Shown piece by piece: positions 11,501-23,400 of a stretch of 64,000 nucleotides of DNA. This DNA comes from Theocolax elegans (Eukaryota > Arthropoda > Insecta > Hymenoptera > Cerocephalidae): NCBI GenBank assembly GCA_026168455.1, contig CM047431.1, positions 42,496,253 to 42,560,252 of the forward strand. The letters run 5' to 3'. Numbering within the stretch: position 1 is the stretch's first letter; each line of letters starts with the position of its first letter. The notes beneath the pieces were generated by a model. That model ran no database searches, was not told the DNA's origin, and saw only the letters and a program-made list of their open reading frames with translations. Both the position numbers and the translations under genes were made by a program.

Positions 11501-13735
11501 CATATGCCCAAGCTGCTCGTAAGTTTGCATAAATTCGCAATAAGCGGATTTTAATTTCGGGTCTCGCGAGAAACGTCGATGCAGATTTTCGAGTGATTTA
11601 CTGGCTATTCGACGGGTCTCCAATGCTACTTTCGGTGGGTCAGACTTCAAAGGTAGCCGCACGATATACCGTCCATCTTTATCACGACTGTGCGTTTCGC
11701 GGAATAAATTTTCGCATGACTCATCATCGGGGTGTAATTTTTTGTTATCAAACGATATCTCCTCCAGTTCCCAAAACTTACGTAAGTCGCGTTGGATAAC
11801 GTCCTCTGTGGCGCAATGAAATATAGTCACCTGAGCTTGCGATCCGCTATCCGCCCGCCGTGGCGCGGCCCGATCCACCTTTCCGGAAATTACCCACCCA
11901 AACACGGTATTTTGCGCTGTCAATTTATGTGATGGCCACTGTTTTAAGCCAGGTTTCAATAATTCGCCATAAATATCCGCTCCTAAGATGACATCTATAG
12001 AGTCAGGTAAGTAGAAATGCGGATCCGCGAGCGTAAGCTTATTAAATTCCGCGACATCGATTTCCATGACCGGTCGGGATGGTAGACGCGAGGTGAGTTT
12101 CGATAAAACAAATGCGTCGGTCTTAATCTGGAAGCTTGGGTTCGCGATAGACTGAACGTTCAGCACTGTAGTAGCGCGAGCGCTACCCGTGGTCGTAGCG
12201 CCTAGACCGGACAAAGCGATGTTAACGGGGCGTTTCGGTAACTTTAATAATTGAGCTATTGCTTCAGTAATAAAGGATGCCTCGGATCCCTGATCGAGTA
12301 AGACACGGACGCGGGCTTGATCGCCGTTTGGGCCTATAAGAACGACTTGTGCGGTGGCTAAAACGATCTTATACTTGGGAGCGATCAACTTCGCGGTGAG
12401 AGCGGTGACTTTGTTCGATGATTGGGCCGGTTGCTCCTTCTCACCTTTCGGTACGAAGGGTGGTGCTGCCGATCGGTGCAACAAGGAGTGATGTTTTTCG
12501 CGACAAACGAAGCAGCGACCCTTTGATGTGCAATCACGTACCCGATGGTTCCCGAGACAGTTGAAGCAGAGATTTAATTTACGGACTGCATTAGATCGAT
12601 TATCTACTGAGTTATCACGGAATTTGTGACAATTATGCAATGAATGAGATTCGGCACAGAAGGCACACTTCTTTGGGGTTGATTTTTTATGTGCTTGCGT
12701 GTGAGTCGCGTGAAATACTTTCTTTCCCTTCGACGCGGATTTAACGGACGATGAACTCTTCGGTTCATTATTGAGATCAGCGGCGATAATATTTAGAGCT
12801 CGCGCACGTTTCTCCAAAAACTTAGCAAGATCCGCGAACTTGGGAAAGCGTGAGAGTGGATCTAGGGTCATTTCGTTCGCGACGGCATCATCAATAACAA
12901 TCTGATCAGACGCGCTTAATTCAGATTCCCAGAGTACGCGAGATTCGGGATCAAGTCGATTTGAAATTAAAAAAATGAGTATAAAATCACACGATTGTAC
13001 GGGCATATTTAAATTACTTAACGCGCGCACAATGCGCTGCACTTCGTCCGCAAATGAACGCAACTCCTCCGCGTTTCCCCGTTTTAATTGTGGTATATTC
13101 ATGAGTGCGCGTAAATGATTATTTACCGTTATACGCGGATTGTAAAATCGATTTTTGAGCGCTTGCCATGTAGAAGCGTAATTCACGTTGGTAATCGTTA
13201 CGTCTTTAACTAATTCAGCCGCGGCATCGGTGAGGCAAGATTTGAGGTACTGCAATTTTGTAGCATCGGCGATTCGCGGCGCGTTATGTACCAACGACGT
13301 GTACAAGTCACAGAAATTCTCCCAATCCTCGAAACGACCGGAAAAGGTAGGCAGATCCAGTTTGGGAAGTTTCGCGGGGCGTGGTCCATTATCTGCAAGG
13401 TTTTCGTCGCGATTTCGACTCTCATGATCGAGTTGACTAACAGCCGTAAGCAAATCTGAGAACTCATCGAGAGTGTCCTCATATGTACCTTGAATAATTT
13501 CGAATATGCCACCGGTGACGTAATCATTATTTTCCACGTCATCTCGCGTAATTATATCAGCGTGAGTTTTTCGCGCTTCAGCCCAAATTTTATTTATTGC
13601 ATCAATTCTCGATTGAACTATGCGTTTTGTTAAGGAATCTCGCGGCTTTTCCCTTATCCGTAAGAGTGTGAATTTAATTTCCGCCATGCGTTGGTTTTGT
13701 AAGGTAACCAATTTTCTTAATACCGACGGGGCCAT
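8507..13735 (-). CDS. BEL/Pao Gag-Pol polyprotein (1742 aa, intact)
   Basis: Single fused frame encoding structural and replication proteins of the retrotransposon. Order seen: N-terminal Gag with DUF1759-like segment (about 125-290); zinc knuckles near 357-369, 390-402 and 408-420 (CX2CX3HX4C/H); DUF1758-type aspartic protease with DQGS at 481-484; reverse transcriptase with Asp823 and YVDD at 899-902; A17-like segment (about 975-1060); RNase H acidic residues Asp1075, Glu1119, Asp1149 and Asp1195; integrase with an HHCC-type zinc site ending Cys1410/Cys1413 and catalytic Asp1445, Asp1511 and Glu1563; C-terminal DUF5641-like segment (about 1655-1735). All catalytic residues I looked for are present and no stop or frameshift interrupts it. 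The Met start lies 332 bp inside the 5' LTR. Domain names come from family knowledge; the motifs are read directly. Confidence 0.95.
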   Translation of the reverse strand: MAPSVLRKLVTLQNQRMAEIKFTLLRIREKPRDSLTKRIVQSRIDAINKIWAEARKTHADIITRDDVENNDYVTGGIFEIIQGTYEDTLDEFSDLLTAVSQLDHESRNRDENLADNGPRPAKLPKLDLPTFSGRFEDWENFCDLYTSLVHNAPRIADATKLQYLKSCLTDAAAELVKDVTITNVNYASTWQALKNRFYNPRITVNNHLRALMNIPQLKRGNAEELRSFADEVQRIVRALSNLNMPVQSCDFILIFLISNRLDPESRVLWESELSASDQIVIDDAVANEMTLDPLSRFPKFADLAKFLEKRARALNIIAADLNNEPKSSSSVKSASKGKKVFHATHTQAHKKSTPKKCAFCAESHSLHNCHKFRDNSVDNRSNAVRKLNLCFNCLGNHRVRDCTSKGRCFVCREKHHSLLHRSAAPPFVPKGEKEQPAQSSNKVTALTAKLIAPKYKIVLATAQVVLIGPNGDQARVRVLLDQGSEASFITEAIAQLLKLPKRPVNIALSGLGATTTGSARATTVLNVQSIANPSFQIKTDAFVLSKLTSRLPSRPVMEIDVAEFNKLTLADPHFYLPDSIDVILGADIYGELLKPGLKQWPSHKLTAQNTVFGWVISGKVDRAAPRRADSGSQAQVTIFHCATEDVIQRDLRKFWELEEISFDNKKLHPDDESCENLFRETHSRDKDGRYIVRLPLKSDPPKVALETRRIASKSLENLHRRFSRDPKLKSAYCEFMQTYEQLGHMSRVPFSELINPGAWYLPHHGVIQSSPTQWKLRVVFDASRRTHDQHSLNKFLLPGPALQRDLSLILLNWRNYRYVFTADIVKMFRQIQMHPHDQDYQRILWSSRTDDTPVEYRLTTVTYGTASAPYLAIRTLTQLANDERHRFPLGAQCLDNNTYVDDFFCGADDVQTAIKQRDELVKILATAGIELDKWAANHRELLPERSELTDQPKDIGTDDSVKTLGVHWSPSTDDFGFHTFDLEYAERASTKRAVLSCISRLFDPLGWLAPITVTAKVIMQDLWIVKCDWDAPLPAEIRTRWLEYCHSLANLPRLAIARWLGTSQDRIGQLHGFSDASSRAYAAAVYLRYEDENGRVQVSLLAAKTKVAPVKTVSIPNLELCGAALLVKLLRRVQNLDFLKTNSIFTWTDSQIVLTWLRKHPCHWKTFIANRVSYIQTELPSAIWGHVPTKENPADLGTRGSSAEDLSSCDLWWHGPTWLSRSAEDWPQTTVAPQNLHAQVEQNEPELLTRFSSLDRLTRVVAYCKRPLRNLRRSKTNLPPCTSFLTSSELSDARDTVIRVAQSFAFGTELRLLQSGQPLPIKNPLRKLNPFVEKETGLLRVGGRLINSTLSHAQKHPPILPHRCALSTLFARHAHVMCLHGGPTLTLNILQQNVWVLGRNRIIKTVIRNCVNCQRAKPRLAHQLMGNLPATRVNPARPFSSTGLDYAGPVQIRTTKGRGHRSYKGYIALFVCFATRAIHLELVSDLTTSSFISAYRRFVGRRGICQQLYSDNATTFHGADKELKDMFNEASDFYKNTATTLAKDGTEWSFIPPNAPHYGGLWEAGVKSTKHHLKRIIGDRTLTFEEMTTLLVEIEACLNSRPICSMKSDIDDLDVLTPAHFLIGTASALVPDSRLPEIPENRLNRFQLIKRLRDQFWKRWSIEYLQHLQERNKWRSPVENFVEGQIVLLRDDRYPPTKWPLGRIIEVHPGPDGLVRVVTVRTASNTLRRHIARIAPLLPKED

Positions 13736-14047
13736 GATTATAAAAATTTAATAATCCAAATGATGAATCCGTACAATTAGATATAATACTTTTACTACAA
13801 TTACGCGGTGAAATATACACTACGAAGCAATTGTTAAATAATTAAATATTATTCACTTACAATGTTCAATCCGAATGAGCGATGACCAATAAATGATTGT
13901 TTATAAAAGTGCAGCAGAATGTATGTTTACAAGATAATTCAATAACTACAATATTGCCTATTTAGCTATTACGGAGCATGAAATAAAGGTTAATTTTTCA
14001 TAAATGACGCTTATTGATATTAAGTGAGATATTTTATTGCCAATCCT
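13736..14047 (-). other. BEL untranslated leader
   Basis: AT-rich, non-coding sequence between the primer-binding site and the gag-pol start. This is where dimerisation and packaging signals would be expected; none can be identified by eye. Confidence 0.6.
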
Positions 14048-14064
14048 CCTCACCCGGGGCACCA
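14048..14064 (-). other. BEL primer-binding site
   Basis: The minus strand reads TGGTGCCCCGGGTGAGG, starting three bases inside the 5' LTR. It begins TGG, complementary to a tRNA CCA tail, at the expected place for first-strand priming. I did not assign the tRNA. Confidence 0.7.
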
Positions 14065-14067
14065 AAA

Positions 14068-15079
14068 TGTTTATTTCTAACATCAAATTTAAGGATGGTG
14101 AGGATTTGAAATTATTCGGATGGTTAATAAATTAAATAAAGACCACAATTTTGCGCCAAATATGAAAAACTACCTTTATTCAGGATGGCAAAAAACTCCA
14201 CTCAGTGAGTGGAGAAAAGGCCGTGCAATTCCTGATTATTAACAATTTACAGAGAATTTACAAAGATTTTGTACACAAATAATTACCATAGATCGGCTTA
14301 AAGTAAGTGACTGCGCAGTCGGTACTTAACTTAGACAATGAAGCAGTAGTAATCTGGTCCAACCAGCTGGTTACGAAATGATTACGTATAAGCACGCAAC
14401 TGTGGGAACAGCCCACAATAGAGTCCCAATGCACCCGAAAGGATCGAGTGGCGTGATCCCATCCAAGGGGAGCCGCGGCAAGTAGCGTCGAACGTCAAGA
14501 AGCGACGGCAAATCTTAAGTTGTGCACAGAAATTGCCGCGACCCAAGAGTGAGTAGGGGATCGCTGTCCGCAACTACTCGCGGGATCACGACTCACACCA
14601 GTAATACACACACAACAACGCGGACGCTCGATAATTTAAGTACAAGGTTATACAAATCTAAATGAAGAGTAAAGATAGACGCGAGAACGACACTAAGTAA
14701 CAGGTATACAAGTGAAACGTATGCACTGCTGTAAGGCCGAAATCGAACTGTCCCTGCATCAATCCTCGGAACAGCGCTTACGAGTCTCCCCGAGCTTGGA
14801 GGGCGCTTTTCAGTTTTCTGGAGGGGTCTAACGGTACCCGGGCCAGGTCCTTCACGCAGCACATGTGTCGAGAGACGCCGACGCGTGGGGTTTCCCCAGG
14901 AGCATACGCTCATATGCATAACGCAAAGTCATAAAAGATCGGGCAAGAATTGACACGATCGCTGAGCAAGTCTCGACAGGTAAAGAATAGAGAAATTGAA
15001 GATCAGGTATATCCACGTTATACCGTAAATATATATTCTCTCTCTTTATACATTCGTAGATTTGTTCGTTTTCTAAACA
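14068..15079 (-). repeat. BEL/Pao 5' LTR
   Basis: 1012-bp copy of 7424-8435 with the same TG...CA termini. It carries the element promoter on the minus strand; a TATAAAG-like motif lies near its 5' end but I could not fix the start site. It is followed on the plus side by the second CACAC. Confidence 0.95.
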
Positions 15080-15084
15080 CACAC
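15080..15084. repeat. BEL target-site duplication, right copy (CACAC)
   Basis: Matches 7419-7423 and directly abuts the LTR CA end. Confidence 0.8.
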
Positions 15085-17680
15085 ATAGACGATCTCGTGA
15101 GAATAGTTTACGAACAACACGTAACGCAATCATGTTCGAGTGTGAGATATATACGAAAACAATTTTCGAGGCTCCTTTCCTTTCGATAACGTTTAATTAC
15201 AATTACGAAAATAAGCCTATAGAGGATGATCATATCAAATATCGTTTCTTCACTTGGTTATATAACCACTCGTAGATTTTTAAATACGACAGGGCCGGTG
15301 TCGGTATCTGAATAAAAAACATATTTTCAAAGTCGTATATAAAAATAAGTTACAATTCTTTCTAACGAATTTAGCATAACGAATAATTTAGATAATATTT
15401 AATTTTTCGATTGCTCGACTAAGAATAGTTTTATGGATATGTGCAGTTTGAAGATTAAACCTATAGTTCTTATTTAATTTTTATAATGTTTAGTGTTGTT
15501 TTAACCATCAAAGAACTCATGTTGCTGAATTTTAAAACAAATTTTAAAATAATTTTTGTTAATTGTGTCGAATTGGCAACAATGACGAAAGTTTATTCAA
15601 TTTAATTGCATTTTTAAAATAAGGTAGCAATAGAACTAGAAATTATTATAACTGTATACGTTACGTTAAAAGTATGGTGACGATTAAAATTATCTGTAGT
15701 AATAATATTGATGTGCGGTAATAAATTTGTTGCAGAAATATTTTAAAAACTCAATAGATATATTATATTATTACACATATGTACAACCTGTACATAGATA
15801 TTTTTATGTTTATTCAACGGATTGTGACATAAACAATATCTAATTATTCTTAAAATGCTTTATAATACGAATCAAAGCTAAATTCTGCCGTTCAGCGAGA
15901 GAATTTAACATTTACCATGTGCCAGTTAACGAACGCATAATTAGTATAGTACAAATAGTATACAAATATTTATAAGCAATTAACAATTAAAAATTGAAAT
16001 AACTGAATAACTGAAACTCTATTCCCACTCGCGGCTGTTTAACTTTTACCACGAACACATATTACTGTTTTAATAGTAAATTTTACTATCTTTTCTAGTA
16101 ATAATATCGTTTATTATCAGTTTTAAATTTAAGATTGTGCATTTTTTCTTATTTAGCATATTGCTCAAAAGAAGAATTATTTTATCCGAATGGTACGTTT
16201 TTCATAAGCACCAATTCTATACTGTATCAAAATAGTCAAAATTACTTTGATAAACTCAGTGAAAATCCTTAAATTTACTAAATATAGTAAAATTTTTTTA
16301 TAAAATTTCACATGGAGTAATATCGTGCCACACACTATCGTATATAAAATTCCGTTAATACAGGTATACAGACGATGGGGCGCCGAAAACGTAGACCCGT
16401 ACTACTGTCGGATCAAAATTGCCCTCGTACTACTTGCTTTGATTAAAAACGTAGATAGAAGGAGAGCAGCTGTTCATCTTTCTCTTTCAACTTGGACACG
16501 GTGTATCGATTTCCTATCTCTATGCGCCGTTATTAAGCTTATTGCCATCGACCCACTATTTGATATCCACGGAATGATGTTTTAGTTTTTAGATACTCCG
16601 CTCCTCTTTTTTATTCTGTTTTTATACGCGGTCCAGAGGATCAAACTCGATTTGCGCTTGTAAACGAACTTGATGTTGCGGATTGTCGATATTTTTGTTG
16701 GTTATACTTGTTGGTTTAAAAAATTTTTCTTCTTTTTTTTTTGTCGATTCGTCGTAATACAATTGCCACATATTTTTAAAAGATAAATATTGGGTACAAC
16801 AAATTATATGGTTATTTTGATTATTTTGACGGTGCACGTAGTAATACGTAATTGACTCATCAACGAAGTACCGCAAGTTTCCACCAGTCTTTAAATATAG
16901 CTGCAATTTGCATATACTGTCTCGCTTGTATTTCGCAACAATTTTGTAATAGTAATACCTAATCAAAAATACATATTATGTAATTTTAAGATAAATATAA
17001 CATTTTGTATCATTCGTATGTTGGTCAACACGTTGATAATACGAAACTAATATCGCAACTGATATTATCGCTTAAAGATTGTAACGAAAATTAATTTAAA
17101 ACGGTAAATGTATCCAATCGTAATATTGTATATATTACATTTATTTTCGTCCATATATATATACCCAACGTCAGAGAGTGCGGATGATAATTCGTGAACG
17201 AAAATTACATCGTCCTCGGTGAAAGTTTTATATTTTCATTCGCGTATAAACGAAATACCCCCCATAAAATTTACAGTGCAGTCAGTAAGTGATAAAAATA
17301 ACAATTATCAGTCAAAAATTAACAATCGACAACTCGCCGATAATTTTGGTGGGCTATAAAATACAACAAAAAATACAAAAGACGTAACGAATATGGTTAT
17401 AAAATTTAAATACTTAAATATTTCTAAAAAGAAAAGTCACTTTTAGTTGAAATCAAACTAATTTTCTCTCGCCTTGTGTTATAAACAGTTTTATAGTAAC
17501 AAAGAATAAACAAATTTGCAGAGAAAAAGATTCTCAAATTTTTATAAAATTTTCGTTACGTTTTTATTTAGATTTTATTCTACAAAGATTTTACAGTTTA
17601 GGAGAAACATTGTTTAATATCTTAAATTATCATTACATTGTACGGTCATATCGTGTAAAATATTCTTTCAATAATATAAA
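15085..17680. other. Anonymous stretch right of the BEL element
   Basis: Mostly AT-rich. A more balanced patch at 16360-16620 has a plus frame of 86 codons (16325-16585), and a minus frame of 114 codons lies at 16622-16966. Neither shows a domain, splice context or repetitive origin I can recognise, so neither is called a gene. Confidence 0.5.
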
Positions 17681-17684
17681 TATA

Positions 17685-18335
17685 TGAAGAAACCCAAGGT
17701 TTTAGATTCTAATGCCCTTTTTATGATAGGTATAAGCAAATAACGAAAAATCTCGATAAAAAAACTATTGATTTTGACTGCTTATAACTCGGAAACAAAT
17801 AAAGATATTCATTTAAACCAAATTTTAAAAGAAAACTGGGATTGAGTATATAGGTTTTTAAAGAAAAAGGCTTAAATAACTTGATTTGGTCAAAAGTTAT
17901 GGAAGAAATAAAAATTAGACGAAATTTTATCGAAAATTTAGCATTACAATTTGATGATTTCTTTAGACCAAAATTTCGTCTATTTTTTGTTTATTCCATA
18001 CATTTTGACCAAATTAAGTTATCTGAGCTTATTTTTTTTCAAAACATATCTCCTCAATCTCAGTTTTCTATTAAAATTTGGTTTGAATGTATATCTTTAC
18101 TTGTTTCCGAGTTATAAGCAATCAAAATCAATGGTTTTCAGCGAGATTTTTTGTTACTTTCTTATACCTATCATAAAAAGGGCATTACAACCTAAAACCT
18201 TGGCTTTCTTCATATTTTTATAGTAGAAATCATATCCTAGAGTTTGATGACGATGCGTTTCCCAAAGAGTGTGGACTCTCCTTGTTAATATGGAAACAAT
18301 TTTGATGGTATAAATTAGACATTTATCAAAAGACA
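17685..18335. mobile_element. Foldback repeat, family B, copy 2
   Basis: Inverted arms at about 17685-17945 and 17980-18230 meet around a centre near 17965. Shared blocks are CCAAGGTTTTAG, AATGCCCTTTTTATGATAGG, TATAACTCGGAAACAA and ATTTGGTCAAAA with its complement. The right side continues past the left arm to about 18335 with GTTTCCCAAAGAGTGTGGACTC, matching the outer part of copy 1's left arm, so the left arm is truncated here. Diverged from copy 1 but clearly the same family. No transposase was seen. Confidence 0.65.
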
Positions 18336-18690
18336 AATTGTCACCAAATCAGTCATCGATAAAACATATGTTAAAAATAATTAATAAAATCTTATTAAAA
18401 TTTTAAAAATTTAGTGCAATTTTTGTTTAAAACCAAATGTAACTTTATAATTTATTTTCCATGTACATGGGATTAAAATGTGATTAATCAACGAGTCAAC
18501 AATATAATGTAGAAATAATTCAACCAAGGGATCCAGAATAACAAAAAAACAAATCACAAACCCGCAACAAAAAATAAAGGAGAAGAAGAAGAAGAAGGAA
18601 GAGGATATAAAAAACACTGTATTTTTGATAAGGAGTCGAGGAACAAAATTCCATGCTACCTCCATTGTTTCGTGTAAAATAGCCTTAATG
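18336..18690. other. Anonymous stretch with GAA-rich tract
   Basis: Holds a GAAGAAGAAGAAGAAG tract near 18583-18598. Reading frames through it are low-complexity artefacts. Confidence 0.5.
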
Positions 18691-18890
18691 TCGGTATGCG
18701 GCTTGATAACCGAGAGAGGAAGAGAGAGAGAGGGGGGGGGGGAAGAGAAAAGGTTTTAAAAACGAAAAGGGAGGTCGCAATGTAACCGCGTTCACGCAGT
18801 AGATAAATGGAACGACGCGCGCTTTAATTTCGGTCACTCACGACGTGTTTGCGTTTCGCCCACTCTACTTCCCAATTGGTCCGCAATCCT
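18691..18890. other. GC-richer island with (GA)n and poly-G
   Basis: GAGAGAGAG runs straight into an eleven-G run (about 18732-18742), then a CpG-rich block to about 18890. No gene is visible. Confidence 0.35.
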
Positions 18891-21800
18891 GAAAAAGAAA
18901 AATTTGATTTTATACGTAATTATTACATGGATTTTATTTTTATTTTGTAAAAATTCCTCGACCGCGCGATCTTTTCGTTTAACCACACATAGTGTACTTC
19001 ATTTACCCGCATTTGTTTCGTCGCTCTCGATTTTTGAATAAATATCGGGTTTAATCTATATATATTTTTTATTTTACGATTATTCAAAATTCGCGCTTTT
19101 TCTAATTGACGTATGTTCGATTTTTAATTATATAGAACTTCACGAATGTTGTTTTTAAACGCGTCATTCGCATAATTACAAACACATTTAATTTTTTTAC
19201 GTTCTATACGTTACGCAGAGAAATATAGACGCAGTTAAATGGCAACTTATGAAGTTACGATCGTGTACACGTAGTTATCAACAATTAATAATTAGCATAA
19301 TAATTTAAGTAAATATTAAACCTAGAAAAAAAAACAATTATTAATTGTTAAATAATTATTAAATAAGTAAATGAAAATAATTTTTTTGTACACTTAAATA
19401 AATAAATTGGATTTATTTATTATTACCCATGAATATCGACAATTTACTAATAAATGAAAGTAAATTTGTTTTAATTAATCAAAGTTCGAGCTCCAAAGGT
19501 TATATCGATTAATGAACCGATCTATCGAAATTTCACCTAATTTACGCAAAACGTTTTCGTACTAAAAGTTATCGATTAATATATATATATATTACGTGAA
19601 TATCAAATATTTTGGAAGTATCATACATTAGATTTTACGATAATTATTCGCAATTAATTACAATATTGATAATCATTCCCCTTTAAAATCCCACTTTAAA
19701 CTGATTGCTACTCAACATAAGTTGCAAATAAGATACATTTAATCGAAATAATTTTGAATTTATGTGTAATTAACTCGTATTAATAACTGCAGTTGTATTT
19801 TGCATTTAAAATTCTACCGTTCGATTAATGATTGAAGGTATATCATCCAAATTTGCGTTATGAAAATCTGGACAAAATGCAATTGTATATTATTGTAAAA
19901 AAAAGCAAAAAAATGTATATTTTACGCGTATTGTGCGTAATGTTGTTCTTAAAGGTAAAAATAAAAGTGTAACTTTACATATAATATGTGTAAAACACTA
20001 CTTTTCGTACTATTATTTAAAAATGTGTAAACTTGCATTTTAGGTATAGATCTAATTGCAAAGTCGTACGTTATGTAACAAGTGTGTGTAAAGTAAACAT
20101 TTTCACACAAGCGCTGTATTCAATATTATTTAATTATATCTGTAAGTAGTTAGTATACGTAAAGAACAATATTTAAACTGTACTTTTTCGCACGTGCGTG
20201 GTTTTTAAAAATCGTGATGTACTTCACGCACTCCCCCTTAGATCACTCACGGAATTGAAAAATCGATATAATTTTTTGAATTCGATGTGCAAAATAAATA
20301 TAATTAATGCACTGATATTTATATCACATAGTTTAACATTGTTCTTATAACAGCTGTAAGAAGAAATAAGTACTCCGACATGTTAAATATAATAATGTGC
20401 GAACAAAGATATTTTAATTCTATTATAAATAAATGATATTACGGCGATAATTGAAAACCAAATACCCCTGTTAATACAATAAAATTTTTTTTAACAAGGA
20501 ATAAAAACGAGGATAACATTGCGTTTAATGAAAACGTTATCACATTAAATCATACCGGTTTTATACTAAATTTATAAACGATCAAATATTATACACACAT
20601 ATATCATCAGGTTTTTTCATTGAGCATATATATATAGGATTTATTAATTATTCAACTATCGTTAATATTTTATCACAAAATTTAACGTAATAAAATTTAA
20701 ATATGTATTCATTCAGTGCTCGCGAGTTGAAAGATTTATCATTGTATTCCGATAAAAGCGCAATTGCGCTCGATCAACATTCTATAAAGAGGATCCTTTG
20801 ATCATGAAAATACCGCAGCTCGCACAATTTTTAGAAAATCTTTCAAATCGCTTATTAAGAAAGGTGCGTAATCTAGAAAAATATTATACAATTTACAAGA
20901 AAAAGTAAAAAAAATAAATAAATAAAATAACTGGTGGAGGGAGGTAACATTAAAGTCGGTGTAGGGTAAACTACCGCATCAAATCTCGCGAGCCTCTCTT
21001 TAATTAGTTGAACGTGAGTCTATTGACGGCGCGTTTCCCAGGATTGCGCCCTCGTGGTTTTGCGGACAGCTGAAAACACTCCTGTGAAACGGGTGGCTTA
21101 GTGACGCGAACCCCTGCGAATTAATGCGAGCTATTTCATTCCCAAGTTTCTTTGGGGTATATATACACCAATTTTCGTTTGTCGTTTCTGTTGCTTACTT
21201 TTTTCTACTTTTATTAATATGGTCATTTTTCAGGTTTTCTCATGGTATTTTACTATTTTACTTTGTCGTTATAAAAATTTACACAAAATATCCTCGTGGT
21301 ATCCAATGCAAATAGTTAAGTGCACTCTGACCTCAAAGGTATAAAAATTCACGGTAAAATGTGTAAAGTGACAACAATGCTAAACTACGAGTATTACACT
21401 TTTCATAAGTGCAACTCTCACATTTTTAAAGTGTAAAAATCTTAATTTACACATTCTACCGTCTATTAGAAAATAAAGCGTTTAGTTACAGGTAAATCGA
21501 ATAAAAATCTTTTTTAACTTTTTTTGTTGAAATTTTAAAAATTAGGTAATTTAAATAGCTACATATCAGTTATTTATTATCTACTTTTAACACCTAAGTA
21601 TCGTGAAAAATAGTTAAAATTACGAACGTAGTCAAAATTGGCGTATTGATAAATAAGGATATACTTCGATTATCGCTAATTTCACTACATTTAAATATAG
21701 AAAATATTGAAGTGTATATAATAAGTGTATATAAGTAATACCCTTTCAGTCACACATTTTACTACTCAATATTTCAGCCTAAATGTTGTTATTTCGGGAT

Positions 21801-22800
21801 CACTGATCACGAATCTGAGGTCAGACTTTGAACATTTTTATTTCTAAGACGGCGAATTGAATATGGTGGGCGTGAATATCGGAAAAACTATCTAACCAAG
21901 GTTTGCTAGTCTGATCCAACATTCGCAATTATCGACCCTGAAATCCTTGGATGATATTTTAGACATTTATGAAAAACACATAAAATTGGATCTCATTTGG
22001 GGCACACTTGACCCTTTTAAGATAAAATTTTCACTCCACACCTCAAATGTAACACCATGTTGCAAGTCTGACCCCAAAATCGTAATTATGACCTCAAAAA
22101 CTCAAGAGATAGTCTTTTCAACATTTCTCGAGAATATCAAAAATTTTACTTCATATATGAATTTACATCATCATAAAAATTTGACTTTAGATTAATAATC
22201 AAAAACTCGAAAAACCAAAAACGGTTTGAAGTTGTGAATAAAATGTAATTTTATTGTAACGATTTTTAGGCGGGATGCTCAACGTTCCACTGTGACTGAA
22301 AAGGTTAAAAAACAAAAGAGATAAAAATATAAGTAATTATTGTTTCGATTATTGTGTTGAATACTATACTTAATCTAAAATATGAAATCAAAATTATGAC
22401 GTAAAATGTATAATAATTTTAAATATACTTTTTTCTCGTGATGTAGTAATAAAGGACGGTATATACTGCACGCATCGAGAGAACGAATCGCAATAGAGAA
22501 ACAGTATATTTTTGACGCATTGTAGAATATAACGTTAGTTTATTAGAGCGAAAAATATTATTTCGATTTGATTCTTCGAACATGAGTGCACAAGGAAATG
22601 TTCCCGATACAACTTACCGGGGCAATAAATCCCAATGTATAAATTGCTTTTTTATTTATTTAACGTTTATCATTTTTTTCTCTCGAATATATATATACGC
22701 GCACCTGAAATATTTCTGTAGTCATTATTATATTATTATTTCGGTAAATTAAGTCTTTTAACGTGAATATATGTCTATATATGTGTTACCTCTCGTAATC
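18891..22800. other. Anonymous AT-rich stretch with a small inverted repeat
   Basis: No coding signal. A GC-richer patch lies at about 20930-21130. An inverted repeat pairs ACGGTAAAATGTGTAAA (from about 21350) with TTTACACATTCTACCGT (ending about 21463). A motif like its right half (CATTCTACCGTCAATATTA) recurs near 44174-44193, which suggests an old dispersed repeat. Confidence 0.4.
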
Positions 22801-23400
22801 ATCTAGTTTTTTCGAAAATTCTATTTAAAAATATCTCGGACGATAGAGGCACCGGACGATTCGAATAACTCTGACAACAACAAGTGTGTAATCAACCTGT
22901 CGGAAAAAGTATATCTAATTCGTAATGGTCGTTTCGTACGTATATACCAATTGGAAAACCCGTCATTTAGCATCAAGTGGAAAAGAGTAATATTCGTTTT
23001 GAAAAATGTCGTTATCATTTCCCCCATTAAATAATTCTGGTAGGGAAATTCACGCGTGCAATTACTTTCGTATATGTATGTGGTGTATGTGTGTGTGGGT
23101 GGAAAATGATTAAACGAGTCGCTGCTCACCGATAAATGGAAAAATAACGCTTGGCCCTGTTGGAATAATAGGGGAAACAGAGAGAAAGAGAGAGAGGAGG
23201 TGACCTCGTGTACGTGTTAAAACTCAAACAAATGCACGTACAAATGGAGCGTCGGGCGCGAAAACATTTGCGTTACGTCTGTTACAAAGCGAAATTTCGG
23301 GGCTTTTGTTTATCCAGCTCGTCCGTGTGTAAGAGAGTGAGAGAGACAGAGGAATTCGTTATACCTCGAATTTTCGACCTGAGGATTGACACATAATTTT
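22801..23400. other. GC-richer island
   Basis: Balanced composition with AGAGAGAAAGAGAGAGAGG near 23178. Open frames on both strands show no domain and are not called. Confidence 0.3.

Larger units (their letters stand above)
7424..15079 (-). mobile_element. Complete BEL/Pao LTR retrotransposon (7656 bp)
   Basis: Two 1012-bp direct repeats with TG...CA ends (TGTTTA...AAACA) flank an internal region holding one intact gag-pol frame on the minus strand. The insertion is bracketed by a 5-bp target duplication CACAC (7419-7423 and 15080-15084), the size expected for BEL/Pao. The LTRs sit at a constant 6644-bp offset from first to last base, and I saw no difference in the parts I compared. With the open frame, this points to a recent and possibly still competent insertion. 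No env-like frame is present. Confidence 0.95.

Noticed and set aside
16325..16966. Adjacent plus (86 codons) and minus (114 codons) frames in a slightly GC-richer patch
   Set aside because: Neither peptide resembles a family I know. Length is within what AT-rich DNA yields by chance. Homology search would settle it.
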